Part shown: piece after piece, positions 32,459 to 41,010 of the stretch
How positions within the stretch are numbered: position 1 is the first letter of the stretch
How the letters are laid out: each line of letters opens with the position of its first letter
Source of the DNA: Oscillospiraceae bacterium
GTDB taxonomy: Bacteria > Bacillota > Clostridia > Oscillospirales > Acutalibacteraceae
NCBI GenBank assembly: GCA_015065805.1
Contig: SVPN01000009.1
Location: 1 to 50,089 of the forward strand
Direction: 5' to 3'
Length of the DNA: 50,089 bases
Program-made: the position numbers and the translations under genes
The notes under the pieces: generated by a model
The model's input: only the letters and a program-made list of their open reading frames with translations
Told to the model about the DNA's origin: nothing
Databases searched by the model: none

Positions 32459-33823
32459 TTACTCCTCTACGAGATTTTTGATCATTTTATACTTGCCGCT
32501 CACTTCACGCGGGATCTCCTTCACATACTGAACGACCAGCCGCGTATCCCGCCCGAACGTATGCGTGAATTCCTGACGGATCAGCTCCTCGTGTTCGGGC
32601 TTGAAAAGGGTTTTATCCACTTCCAGCAGCAGGGTGACCTCCTCTTTGACGGTCTGCACAAACTGCGAATGGATCACCACATTCGGTAAATATTTCAACA
32701 GGTTGGACACATTACCCGCGTTGATCTTTGCCCCCTGCGCCGTGTACAGAAAGTCCAGCTTCCGTCCCTCGATCGCCTTGACGAGCGGCGAAGGATCCCC
32801 GCACGGGCACACGCCGTCACCGTCAAAGATCATACGGTCGCCGATGCGATAACGGATCAGCGGCGTTGCGTGCGTGGTAAAGCTGGTGACCAGCACCTCG
32901 TCGTGATCGCCGTAGGTTTCAAACACGCCGCTGGCAAGCATCACGTGAAGATGCTGTTCGGGACACTCATTCACAAACGGTGCGCCTTCACTGGAGGCAT
33001 ACTGATTGTACACCTTACATCCGAACACACGCTCCAGCAACGCCCGTCCCTCATCGGTCAGCGTTTCGGAGGTGGGGAAAATGGCCACGGGCCTGAATGT
33101 CAGCGGGATCTGATGCCGTTCAATGTATCCCGCAATGTCGCACATGGAGGTGAAAAAGCCGTCCAGCGCCTGCGGCTTGAAGCGATTGAGATCTTCCACA
33201 TAATACCGCATATTCTCTTCGGTAATGTGGAAGGAGGAATAGATCTTTTGCTTGCAAGCGGCATTGTACCGCCAGAACACCTTTTTGGTCTGCGACGGCG
33301 GGACGATGTGCTTACCGTTGAAGGTCGCGCGACGCATTTTGCGATGCTCAAAGCCGACCTTTGCCTTGAAATGATCCAGCATCGCCATACGACGCATCAT
33401 ATCCCGATGAGTCATCGTGACCTGCAGGGACTTGCCGGTCGTGCCGCCCGTATTGGCGTGCCAGCACGGCTCGCCCGTATCGATGACGATCTCCTCCATC
33501 CGTTGACGAAGCATCTCCTTCTCTAAAACAGGCAGGGCCTTCAGATCCTCCGCTGTGCGGATGGCATCGATATCGACATCCTGATAGAACTCCCGATAAA
33601 AGGCGCTGTTTTCATACGCGAAACGGACAAACGCAATCAGCTCCTCCTGCTGATGCTGCCGTTTTTTCTCAAGCGACCACGTATCGTAGTCCCTCAGAAA
33701 CACGCGGTATTCGTCATACGCCTTGCCGTATCGTTCACGGTTATTGAGGTATCCCTTGACGGATACCATCAGGTTTTGAAAAAATATAGGGGAATGATCG
33801 TATATCTTTTCAAATGTTCCCAT
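32459..33823 (-). CDS. CapK/phenylacetate-CoA ligase-like adenylate-forming protein
   Basis: 454 residues. NTGGTTGKSLQVTMTHRD is the AMP-binding P-loop of adenylate-forming enzymes, with YASSEGAPFVNECPEQ and IRYRIGDRMIF as later core motifs. This is the CapK/PaaK branch found in many capsule clusters, where the acid that is activated is unknown. The ATG shares one base with the wbpP stop (TAATG), with AAGGAG upstream. Confidence 0.85.
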   Translation of the reverse strand: MGTFEKIYDHSPIFFQNLMVSVKGYLNNRERYGKAYDEYRVFLRDYDTWSLEKKRQHQQEELIAFVRFAYENSAFYREFYQDVDIDAIRTAEDLKALPVLEKEMLRQRMEEIVIDTGEPCWHANTGGTTGKSLQVTMTHRDMMRRMAMLDHFKAKVGFEHRKMRRATFNGKHIVPPSQTKKVFWRYNAACKQKIYSSFHITEENMRYYVEDLNRFKPQALDGFFTSMCDIAGYIERHQIPLTFRPVAIFPTSETLTDEGRALLERVFGCKVYNQYASSEGAPFVNECPEQHLHVMLASGVFETYGDHDEVLVTSFTTHATPLIRYRIGDRMIFDGDGVCPCGDPSPLVKAIEGRKLDFLYTAQGAKINAGNVSNLLKYLPNVVIHSQFVQTVKEEVTLLLEVDKTLFKPEHEELIRQEFTHTFGRDTRLVVQYVKEIPREVSGKYKMIKNLVEE

Positions 33824-34797
33824 TACAGATTCTCCTTATACCACGCAATAGCTTCGTTCAGACCGCAGGCAAAATCGTAATCGGGATCATACCCGAGCAG
33901 ATCTCTTGCCTTTTGGATGTTCGCATTGGAATGCTTGATATCGCCCTTGCGGTCGGGGCCGAAGTTCGGCTCGATATTCTTGCCGAGCGCTTTTGTCAAG
34001 GTATAATAAATATCGATCAGATACTCTCTGCCGCCGTAGGCGATGTTGAACGCCTGTCCCGCCGCTTCGTGCGATGCAAGGCACGCTTTCAGATTCGCCT
34101 CGATGACATTTTCAATATACGTAAAATCACGTGACTGCTTGCCGTCGCCGTTGATGGTGGGCTGCTCGTCATTGAGAAGCTGCTGAATAAATTTCGGGAT
34201 GACCGCCGCATAAGCACCGTTCGGGTTCTGACGGCGACCGAACACGTTGAAATAGCGCATACCGTAGGTGTCAAGCCCGTAATGCTTCGTATACTGCTTT
34301 GCCCACTCCTCGTCACAGCGCTTGGTCAGCGCGTAGGGCGAGAGCAGATTGCCCTCGATGCCCTCGGTTTTGGGCAGATTCGGCTCATCGCCGTACACCG
34401 ACGAGCTCGATGCATACACAAATTTTTTCACGCCCTGCTGTCTGGCGGCTTCGAGCATATTGAGTGTACCGGTGATGTTGTTCGCGCAGTAGAACAGCGG
34501 CATTTCGATCGAACGCGGTACACTGCCCCACGCGGCTTGATTGAGGACATAATCCACACCCTCACACGCCTTGATGCAGGTGTCAAGATCCTTGATATCA
34601 CCCTTGATAAACTCGTAATTCGGGTGATCGGCAAACATATCCACGTGCTCCTGCTTGCCGGTGGACAGATCGTCCAGACAGCGCACACGGTAGCCCATAT
34701 TCAAAATTGCCTCGCACAGGTTGGAGCCGATAAAGCCCGCACCGCCCGTCACTAAAAACAGCGAATGTTCGTCAAACACCAAATGCTTATAGCCCAT
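33823..34797 (-). CDS. wbpP: UDP-N-acetylhexosamine 4-epimerase (WbpP/TviC type)
   Basis: 324 residues. TGGAGFIGS at residues 17-25, YASSSSVYGDEP and YALTKR give the SDR cofactor and catalytic motifs. The N-terminal extension before the Rossmann strand and ADHPNYEFIKGDIKD match WbpP-like enzymes, which interconvert UDP-GlcNAc/UDP-GalNAc and their uronic acids. Its pairing with the WbpO-type dehydrogenase three bases upstream supports this over plain GalE. ATG with GGAGG upstream. Confidence 0.82.
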   Translation of the reverse strand: MGYKHLVFDEHSLFLVTGGAGFIGSNLCEAILNMGYRVRCLDDLSTGKQEHVDMFADHPNYEFIKGDIKDLDTCIKACEGVDYVLNQAAWGSVPRSIEMPLFYCANNITGTLNMLEAARQQGVKKFVYASSSSVYGDEPNLPKTEGIEGNLLSPYALTKRCDEEWAKQYTKHYGLDTYGMRYFNVFGRRQNPNGAYAAVIPKFIQQLLNDEQPTINGDGKQSRDFTYIENVIEANLKACLASHEAAGQAFNIAYGGREYLIDIYYTLTKALGKNIEPNFGPDRKGDIKHSNANIQKARDLLGYDPDYDFACGLNEAIAWYKENL

Positions 34798-34800
34798 TGC

Positions 34801-36111
34801 TTACAGCCTCCAGTAGCAGTAGCCTGCGTCTTCATATGCTTTGCGGTCCAGAACGCCTTTTACGTCAAGGAGCACCTTTTTGCCTTGCCCGAAATAGCCG
34901 TCCACATCCGCCATCGTCAGCGACGCAAAAGCATCGTGCGACACCGCTAAAATCACCGCATCCATATCGCGGATCTCATCCATACCGACAAACTCCACAC
35001 CGTACAGGTGCTTCGCCTCTGCGGCATCCGCCACGGGATCGGCGATGATCGGCTCGACGCCGTACTCGCGCAGCTCCTTGACGATGTCAAACACCTTGCT
35101 GTTGCGGGTGTCGGGGCAATTTTCCTTGAAGGTGAAGCCTAAAAGTGCCACGCGGGCATCCTTGACACGCTTGCCCGAAGCGATCAGCTTCTTGATGGCA
35201 TTTTCGGCAACGTACTTGCCCATATCGTCGTTGATGCGACGACCCGCTAAGATCACCTGGCTGTGATAGCCGATCTGCTCGGCTTTATAGGTAAGGTAAT
35301 AGGGATCCACACCGATGCAGTGACCGCCCACAAGACCGGGGAAGAATTTCAGGAAGTTCCACTTCGTTCCCGCGGCTTCCAGCACCGACTTGGTGTCGAT
35401 ACCCATTTTATTGAAAATGATCGACAGCTCGTTCATAAACGCGATGTTGATGTCGCGCTGGCTGTTTTCGATGACCTTTGCCGCCTCGGCAACCTTGATG
35501 CAGGATGCGCGGTGCACACCTGCCTCCACCACCAGCTCATACACCTTCGCGATCTCATCGAGCGATTCCTCATCCATACCCGACACGATCTTCACGATGG
35601 TCTCCAGGCGGTGCACCTTGTCACCGGGGTTGATGCGCTCGGGCGAATAGCCGACCTTGAAATCCACGCCGCAGGTGAGTCCCGACTCCTGCTCAAGGAT
35701 CGGCACGCACACATCCTCGGTCACACCGGGATACACGGTGGATTCAAACACCACGATACTGCCCTTGACAAGGTTGCGACCGACAATACGGCACGCACCC
35801 TCCACGGGAGTGAGGTCGGGGGTGTGATCGTCATTGACGGGTGTGGGTACTGCCACGATGTGAAACTTTGCGCGGCGAAGAGCCGTTTCATCCGATGTAA
35901 ATTCCACCGTTGTTTCACGGATCGCCTCATCACCGACCTCGTTGGTCGGATCAACGCCTGCCTTGTACAGCGCGATCTTCTTTTCGTTGAGATCGTAGCC
36001 GATCACCTTGATCTTTTTGGCAAACGCCACGGCAATGGGCATACCGACATAGCCCAGACCCACAAGGGACACCGCTTCTTCACCCTTGACAATCTTTTCA
36101 TACAATGACAT
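34801..36111 (-). CDS. wbpO: UDP-N-acetylhexosamine 6-dehydrogenase (WbpO/TviB type)
   Basis: 436 residues. VGLGYVGMPIAVAFAKK is the NAD-binding start, FESTVYPGVTEDVC and GYSPERINPGD follow, and the catalytic Cys is in GGHCIGVDPYYLT. LLGFTFKENCPDTRNSKVFD matches the branch that oxidises UDP-GlcNAc or UDP-GalNAc to the uronic acid, rather than UDP-glucose. With the next gene it should supply UDP-GalNAcA-type donors. The ATG at 36111 is preferred to a GTG at 36120 that abuts the ribosome site. Confidence 0.86.
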   Translation of the reverse strand: MSLYEKIVKGEEAVSLVGLGYVGMPIAVAFAKKIKVIGYDLNEKKIALYKAGVDPTNEVGDEAIRETTVEFTSDETALRRAKFHIVAVPTPVNDDHTPDLTPVEGACRIVGRNLVKGSIVVFESTVYPGVTEDVCVPILEQESGLTCGVDFKVGYSPERINPGDKVHRLETIVKIVSGMDEESLDEIAKVYELVVEAGVHRASCIKVAEAAKVIENSQRDINIAFMNELSIIFNKMGIDTKSVLEAAGTKWNFLKFFPGLVGGHCIGVDPYYLTYKAEQIGYHSQVILAGRRINDDMGKYVAENAIKKLIASGKRVKDARVALLGFTFKENCPDTRNSKVFDIVKELREYGVEPIIADPVADAAEAKHLYGVEFVGMDEIRDMDAVILAVSHDAFASLTMADVDGYFGQGKKVLLDVKGVLDRKAYEDAGYCYWRL

Positions 36112-36134
36112 AACGGTCACTTCCTTATCTTTCC

Positions 36135-37220
36135 TTATCGGATCTTACCGATTTGATCTATATAGCATTTCACGACCGCCGCGCGGTCGAATTCTTTTTC
36201 CACTTTACAGCGTCCCGCAAGACCCATCGCCCGTTTTTGCTCATACGACAAGGCGATAAACTCACGGATCGCACGCACTAAATCGTCGCCGTCGTGCGCC
36301 TTGCACGCAATGCCCGACACGCCGTCGTCGTAGGTCTCGCGGCATCCTGCCACATCGGTGGCGATGATCGGACGCGCGCACGCCGCCGCTTCCAGCAACA
36401 CGTTGGACATTCCCTCGTGATACGAGGCGTGAATGATGGCGTGCGCATCCTTCAGGTATGCGTGTACATCCGATTGCTGTCCGAGATATTCAATATCGCC
36501 CGCTTCCTGTGCAAGGCGGATCTGCTCTTCATAATCGCCGTCAAATCCGCCGATGATGCGGAACACCGTCTGCGGATACTCCTTACGGATGATTTTGGCG
36601 GCATACAGCACCTCGTCGGCGCCTTTATCCTTCATAATACGCCCGATATTGACAAACACAAGCGGTTCTTCCTTTGCGGGGTAGTCCTCCGCTTGGTGTT
36701 CGGCAAGGTTGACGCCCGAACCGGGCAACATCACATAATTGTCTTTCACGATGCCGTTGGACACCATAAACTCACGGTTCTCCTCGTTCTGGAAGAAGAC
36801 CGTGTGCGCCTTGCGAAGGCCGTGTCTGTACAGGAGCTTGAGAAACTTCTGCATCAGCCCGCCGTTTGCGATCGCCGTGCCGAGCCCCGTGATATTCGCC
36901 ATATACGGAATGTTCAGCGAGGCGCACGCCATTCCCGCATACACATTGGGCTTGACGGTGTAGGTCAGCACCACATCGGGCTTCACGGATTTCAGAAGCG
37001 ATTTGTAATAGGAGATCTGCTTGAGCTCCGCAATGGGGTTGGTACCGTGACGGTCGAACTCGTACGGGTGAAACACGCATCCCATCGCCTGCAGATTGGC
37101 AACATATTCGCCGTCGGGCAAGCAGATATGTACCTCGTGAAGTCTGAGCAACGCTTCCACCAGCTCACGACGGAATTTATATAAACCAACATCGTTGTTG
37201 GCAACGATCATTACACGCAT
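36135..37220 (-). CDS. Glycosyltransferase family 4
   Basis: 361 residues from the ATG at 37220 (MRVMIVANNDVGLYKFRREL), with GGGAG nine bases upstream. The donor site ASYHEGMSNVLLEAAACARP is a textbook GT4 E-x7-E motif. It is similar in layout to PglA-type transferases that add the second sugar after a bacillosamine-like residue, which fits the PglC/D/E-type neighbours, but this is inference. Confidence 0.86.
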   Translation of the reverse strand: MRVMIVANNDVGLYKFRRELVEALLRLHEVHICLPDGEYVANLQAMGCVFHPYEFDRHGTNPIAELKQISYYKSLLKSVKPDVVLTYTVKPNVYAGMACASLNIPYMANITGLGTAIANGGLMQKFLKLLYRHGLRKAHTVFFQNEENREFMVSNGIVKDNYVMLPGSGVNLAEHQAEDYPAKEEPLVFVNIGRIMKDKGADEVLYAAKIIRKEYPQTVFRIIGGFDGDYEEQIRLAQEAGDIEYLGQQSDVHAYLKDAHAIIHASYHEGMSNVLLEAAACARPIIATDVAGCRETYDDGVSGIACKAHDGDDLVRAIREFIALSYEQKRAMGLAGRCKVEKEFDRAAVVKCYIDQIGKIR

Positions 37221-37233
37221 ATATCTGTTCTCC

Positions 37234-37833
37234 CTATCCTCGGCTGAGCGTTGCGGGAACGCCCTTGTACACACCGCTGACCGTGAGGGTCTTCACCACC
37301 ACAGCCCCCGCGCCGATCATACAATCGGCTGTAATATCGACATTGTTGATAACCGTCGCACCCGCGCCGATCCAGGTGCGTTCACCGATGTGCACCGTCC
37401 CGCAAACGTGCGCCCCGACCGACACGTGAGAAAAGGCTCCCACCGTGCAATCGTGATCCACCGACGCGGCGGTATTCACGATCACGCCGTCGCCGAGGGT
37501 GGTATTCGGGCAAAGGATCGCACCGGCCGCGACCATCGTACCGCGACCGACGGTCACATTGCTTGCGATCACCGCCGACGGATGGATCAGTGTCACAACC
37601 GATGCCCCCGCCTGTTCTAACTGACGCTGGATGCGTTCGCGGATACGGCTGTTACCGATCGCGACAAAAAAGTCCGCGGTTTCTATGTAGTCAGCGGCAT
37701 CCGCCACCGTGCCGATCACGCCGTCACGCGGTGCATCGTCAAGATACGCGATATCGGTGTAGCCGATACGTGTCGCAATATCCGCCGCCACACGCCCGTG
37801 ACCGCTCGCACCGACGATCAATAACCGTTTCAT
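37234..37833 (-). CDS. pglD: Sugar O/N-acetyltransferase, PglD/NeuD type
   Basis: 199 residues. An N-terminal Rossmann-like half (RLLIVGASGHGRVAADI) is joined to a left-handed beta-helix of hexapeptide repeats (VTVGRGTMVAAGAILCPN, HIGERTWIGAGATVINNV) with the catalytic His in VDHDCTVG. This is the PglD layout; PglD acetylates the amino group of UDP-4-amino-sugars. ATG overlaps the upstream glycosyltransferase stop (ATGA). Confidence 0.84.
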   Translation of the reverse strand: MKRLLIVGASGHGRVAADIATRIGYTDIAYLDDAPRDGVIGTVADAADYIETADFFVAIGNSRIRERIQRQLEQAGASVVTLIHPSAVIASNVTVGRGTMVAAGAILCPNTTLGDGVIVNTAASVDHDCTVGAFSHVSVGAHVCGTVHIGERTWIGAGATVINNVDITADCMIGAGAVVVKTLTVSGVYKGVPATLSRG

Positions 37834-38972
37834 ACGCTTGCATCTTCCTTTTGTTCGCCGCCGCTTTCTTCTTCGTACAACGCCTTGATCATTCCGTTGA
37901 TCCTGTCCACACGGAACTGTTGTACATCCCGACGGTTACGTTCTCCGTACTCCTGCCGTTTGTGCGGTGAGGTCACCACCGCGTCCAATGCCGCGGCAAA
38001 CCCCTGCACATCCTCGGGACGGCACAGATGGCCGTTCACGCCGTCCTCAATGTAATCGTTGACGCCGCGGATATCCGAGGCGATTACGGGCAGTCCGCTC
38101 GCCATCGCCTCCATCGGCGAAACGGCAAGTCCTTCCCGCTTGGACGGGAAGCAAAAGGCATCCGCCGCCGCGCACAGGATCGGCACATCCTTGCGGAAGC
38201 CGAGCAGATGCAGCTGTTTGCCGATACCCAGCTCTTCGGCAAGGGCGGTGAGGGTTTCCTTGTTCTCACCCACACCGGCTATCATATAGTGAATCTGCGG
38301 ATCGTTCAATTGTGCCATCGCCCGCAAAATCACCCGATGGTTTTTGTTGTCGTTCAGCTCACCCACCGACAACAGCACCGTCGCGTCCTCAGGGATCCCC
38401 AGTCCGCGGCGGATCTCAGCCTTATCGATGCGGATATTCTCAAACCGCGAAAGATCCACGCCGACGCCCGGAACGTGCTCCACACGCTTTGCCCTGAGCT
38501 TTTTGCCGGCAATCGCATAATCCTCTTTGTTGATGGTAACCAGCACATCCGTATAGCGGGCGCACAGCTTTTCCACGGGGTAATACATCAGCCAGTTGAT
38601 CAGCGGCGCACCCTTGAAAAAATGGAATCCGTGGGCGGTGTAAAACACCTTGGTGCCTGCTTTACGCGCTTTGCGGCACGCTAAGCGCGTACACGCCGCC
38701 GCAATGGGCGTATGGCAGTGCACAATATCGTACTGCTCCTTTTCCACCAGACGACGGATCTGTCCGATGGCTTTGATGTTCCCGTATTTCAGCGGCGAAC
38801 GCGAGCAGTCGATCGGATGCACACGGCATCCCCACTCAAGATAGCATTCCCGGATCTTGTTCGGCTCACTGCACGCAATGTCCACGGTGTGACCGTCATC
38901 CAGCAATGAGCGGATCAGATCGGGAAAGAATATCATCGTTTGTGAAATAGTGGTAATGTACAAAATTTTCAT
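37830..38972 (-). CDS. Glycosyltransferase family 4
   Basis: 380 residues. KILYITTISQTMIFFPDLIR, DIVHCHTPIAAACTRLACRK and the donor site PSKREGLAVSPMEAMASGLP are standard GT4 features; VFYTAHGFHFFKGAPLINW is common in EPS transferases acting early after the initiating sugar. ATG with GGAG ten bases upstream. A folded RNA element sits in the 92 bases between the PglC gene and this start. Confidence 0.87.
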   Translation of the reverse strand: MKILYITTISQTMIFFPDLIRSLLDDGHTVDIACSEPNKIRECYLEWGCRVHPIDCSRSPLKYGNIKAIGQIRRLVEKEQYDIVHCHTPIAAACTRLACRKARKAGTKVFYTAHGFHFFKGAPLINWLMYYPVEKLCARYTDVLVTINKEDYAIAGKKLRAKRVEHVPGVGVDLSRFENIRIDKAEIRRGLGIPEDATVLLSVGELNDNKNHRVILRAMAQLNDPQIHYMIAGVGENKETLTALAEELGIGKQLHLLGFRKDVPILCAAADAFCFPSKREGLAVSPMEAMASGLPVIASDIRGVNDYIEDGVNGHLCRPEDVQGFAAALDAVVTSPHKRQEYGERNRRDVQQFRVDRINGMIKALYEEESGGEQKEDASV

Positions 38973-38989
38973 TTTGTGTCACTCCTATA

Positions 38990-39049
38990 CATCGGCACAG
39001 CCTGTCTATGTTGCAAAGCGTGACGGGTATCACAACATCCGTGCCGATG
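38990..39049 (-). promoter_or_regulatory. Nested hairpin element between pglC-type and glycosyltransferase genes
   Basis: CATCGGCAC (39049-39041) pairs with GTGCCGATG (38998-38990). Inside, ATGTTG pairs with CAACAT, and inside that GTGA with TCAC. The 60-base element occupies most of the only sizeable gap in the first half of the operon and ends about 18 bases before the next start codon. It may tune translation or stop polymerase; it does not match a riboswitch class I know, and lacks the loop bases of the two ribozymes. Confidence 0.55.
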
Positions 39050-39064
39050 GTCAATACGCATATT

Positions 39065-39718
39065 TCAAACGTTTGCGGTTTCCTGTTGTTCGTCTTGAAC
39101 CGTTCCTGTGAACTCTTCCATTGTAGCGGAGGTTTCCGAGCTGATGCCCTCGCGCCTGAACACCGCTTTCACGGTGTCAAAAATGATCGTAACATCTCCG
39201 ATAAAGGTGATGTTGTCCACATATTGCACATCCAGTGCAAAGCGCTCCTCCCACGTCAGTGCATTGCGGCCGTTCGCCTGCGCAAGCCCCGTCAGACCGG
39301 GACGCACCTCGTGACGGCGACGCTGTTCTTGGCTGTAAAGCGGAAGATATTTCACCAAAAGCGGTCTGGGACCGATGATCGACATATCGCCGATCAGAAT
39401 GTTAATGAGCTCGGGAAGCTCGTCAAGCGATGTACTGCGCAGAAAGCGCCCGTAGCGATTGAGGCGTACCTCATCGGGAAGCAGGTTGCCGTCGTCATCC
39501 CTGCGGTTGTCCATCGTGCGGAATTTGATCAGACGGAAAATGCGTTCCTCACCCGTTTTCGGATCGATCTTTCCGGGACGGCGCTGGGTGAAAAACGGAT
39601 TACCACCCATCGCGATCGCACCCGCGATCATCAATATAAGTAAAATGGGGGACAAAACGGTCAGTGCCGCCAGCGACAGCACGAAATCCAGCGCCCGTTT
39701 CAAGCCTTTTGCATACAT
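39065..39718 (-). CDS. pglC: Initiating sugar-1-phosphate transferase (PglC-like)
   Basis: 217 residues from the ATG at 39718 with GAGG upstream. One N-terminal membrane segment (about 11-33), then NPFFTQRRPGK, FRLIKFRTM, STSLDELPELINILIGDMS and VRPGLTGLAQ, the full polyprenyl-phosphate sugar transferase signature of the short monotopic PglC type. It begins repeat-unit assembly by placing a sugar phosphate on undecaprenyl phosphate. Next to PglD- and PglE-like genes, a bacillosamine-like first sugar is likely. Confidence 0.88.
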   Translation of the reverse strand: MYAKGLKRALDFVLSLAALTVLSPILLILMIAGAIAMGGNPFFTQRRPGKIDPKTGEERIFRLIKFRTMDNRRDDDGNLLPDEVRLNRYGRFLRSTSLDELPELINILIGDMSIIGPRPLLVKYLPLYSQEQRRRHEVRPGLTGLAQANGRNALTWEERFALDVQYVDNITFIGDVTIIFDTVKAVFRREGISSETSATMEEFTGTVQDEQQETANV

Positions 39719-39728
39719 AGTCCGTTCC

Positions 39729-40853
39729 TCACAGGCACGCACGGATCGCGTCGATCACGTACTGCAGATCGTCTTCGGTCATCTTGATGTCGGACGGGAG
39801 ACACAGACCTCTTGCGAAGATGTCCTCATTCACCGCTTTGTCGGCGACGGACACAAAGTCTGCATCCTTGAACACGGGTTGCATATGCATCGGCTTCCAG
39901 ATCGGGCGGGTCTCGATGCCCTTCTCCTTGAGAGCTTCCAGCACCGTGATCGGGCTGATGCCGACCTCCTCGTTGATCAGCATACAGGACAGCCAGCAGT
40001 TGGGAACCATGTCCTCCGTGAACGGATTCATCGTCACGGGCAGGTCGGCAAATGCCTCTTTATAGCGGTTGTAGATCGCCGTTTTCCTGTCCACGTGCTC
40101 CTGCAGATGCAGCAGCTGACCGCGACCGATACCCGCACACACATTGCTCATACGGTAGTTGTAGCCGATCTCCTCGTGCTGATACCAATAGGCATTTTCA
40201 CGCGCCTGCGTTGCCCAGAAGAACGCCTTGTCGCGGGCTTCCTTTTCTTTGGTGATCAGCATACCGCCGCCCGACGTAGTGATGATCTTATTGCCGTTGA
40301 AGCTCAGCACGCTGTAGCGACCGAAGGTACCGCACCGCTGTCCCTTGTAGGAAGCGCCCAGTGCCTCCGCCGCATCCTCGATCAGCACGGCGTTGTGCTT
40401 TTCACACACCGCCAGGATGGCATCCATCTCTGCGGGAGTGCCGTACAGATGCGCCAGCATCACCGCTTTCGCCTGCGGGTACTTCTCAAATGCCTTCTCT
40501 AATGCCGCCGCATCCATATTCCACGTGCGGTATTCCGAGTCGATGAACACGGGAACGCCGCCCTCATACACAATGGGATTGACCGTTGCCGCAAAGGTCA
40601 TATCCGAGCAAAGCACGACATCGCCGCGCTTGACACCGGCAAGCTTCACCGCCAGATGCAGTGCCGCCGTACCCGCCGAAAGGGACAAGCCGTAAAGCGG
40701 CTGATCGCCCTTGAGCACCTCTACGATCTCCTCCTCGAACTTGTCACAGTTAAAGCCGAGAGGCGCGATCCAGTTTTTCTCAAATGCTTCGTTGACAAAT
40801 GCCAGCTCTTCGCCGTGCATTGTCGGCGTGGATAAAACCGTGTGTCTTTTCAT
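39729..40853 (-). CDS. DegT/DnrJ/EryC1-family PLP aminotransferase (PglE-like)
   Basis: 374 residues. PLP is expected on Lys189 in SFNGNKIITTSGGGM; LIEDAAEALGASYKG carries the cofactor-contacting Asp. The N-terminal TPTMHGEELAFVNEAFEKNWI and ETRPIWKPMHMQPVF near the C-terminus match PglE-type enzymes, which aminate UDP-4-keto-6-deoxy sugars. First gene of the operon; ATG with CGGAGAAA upstream. Confidence 0.86.
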   Translation of the reverse strand: MKRHTVLSTPTMHGEELAFVNEAFEKNWIAPLGFNCDKFEEEIVEVLKGDQPLYGLSLSAGTAALHLAVKLAGVKRGDVVLCSDMTFAATVNPIVYEGGVPVFIDSEYRTWNMDAAALEKAFEKYPQAKAVMLAHLYGTPAEMDAILAVCEKHNAVLIEDAAEALGASYKGQRCGTFGRYSVLSFNGNKIITTSGGGMLITKEKEARDKAFFWATQARENAYWYQHEEIGYNYRMSNVCAGIGRGQLLHLQEHVDRKTAIYNRYKEAFADLPVTMNPFTEDMVPNCWLSCMLINEEVGISPITVLEALKEKGIETRPIWKPMHMQPVFKDADFVSVADKAVNEDIFARGLCLPSDIKMTEDDLQYVIDAIRACL

Positions 40854-40934
40854 TTTCTCCGACCCCTTTTTTCAACATCTTCAGCGCGCCGATACGGCAC
40901 ACTATCCCAATTTTCCGATTATTATACATAATAT

Positions 40935-40963
40935 ATAATATCACAATCTTTTGTGTATTTCAA
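40935..40963 (-). promoter_or_regulatory. Probable promoter of the polysaccharide operon
   Basis: On the minus strand TTGAAA (40963-40958), 17 bases, TATTAT (40940-40935), in a very AT-rich stretch. A second TATAAT-like box lies just downstream. It is placed about 85 bases ahead of the aminotransferase start and is the only good promoter found on this strand ahead of the cluster. Confidence 0.55.
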
Positions 40964-41010
40964 GTGAAAACCCCCATTTTTTACATTACATTTGCGGTTT
41001 CGCACGTCGC

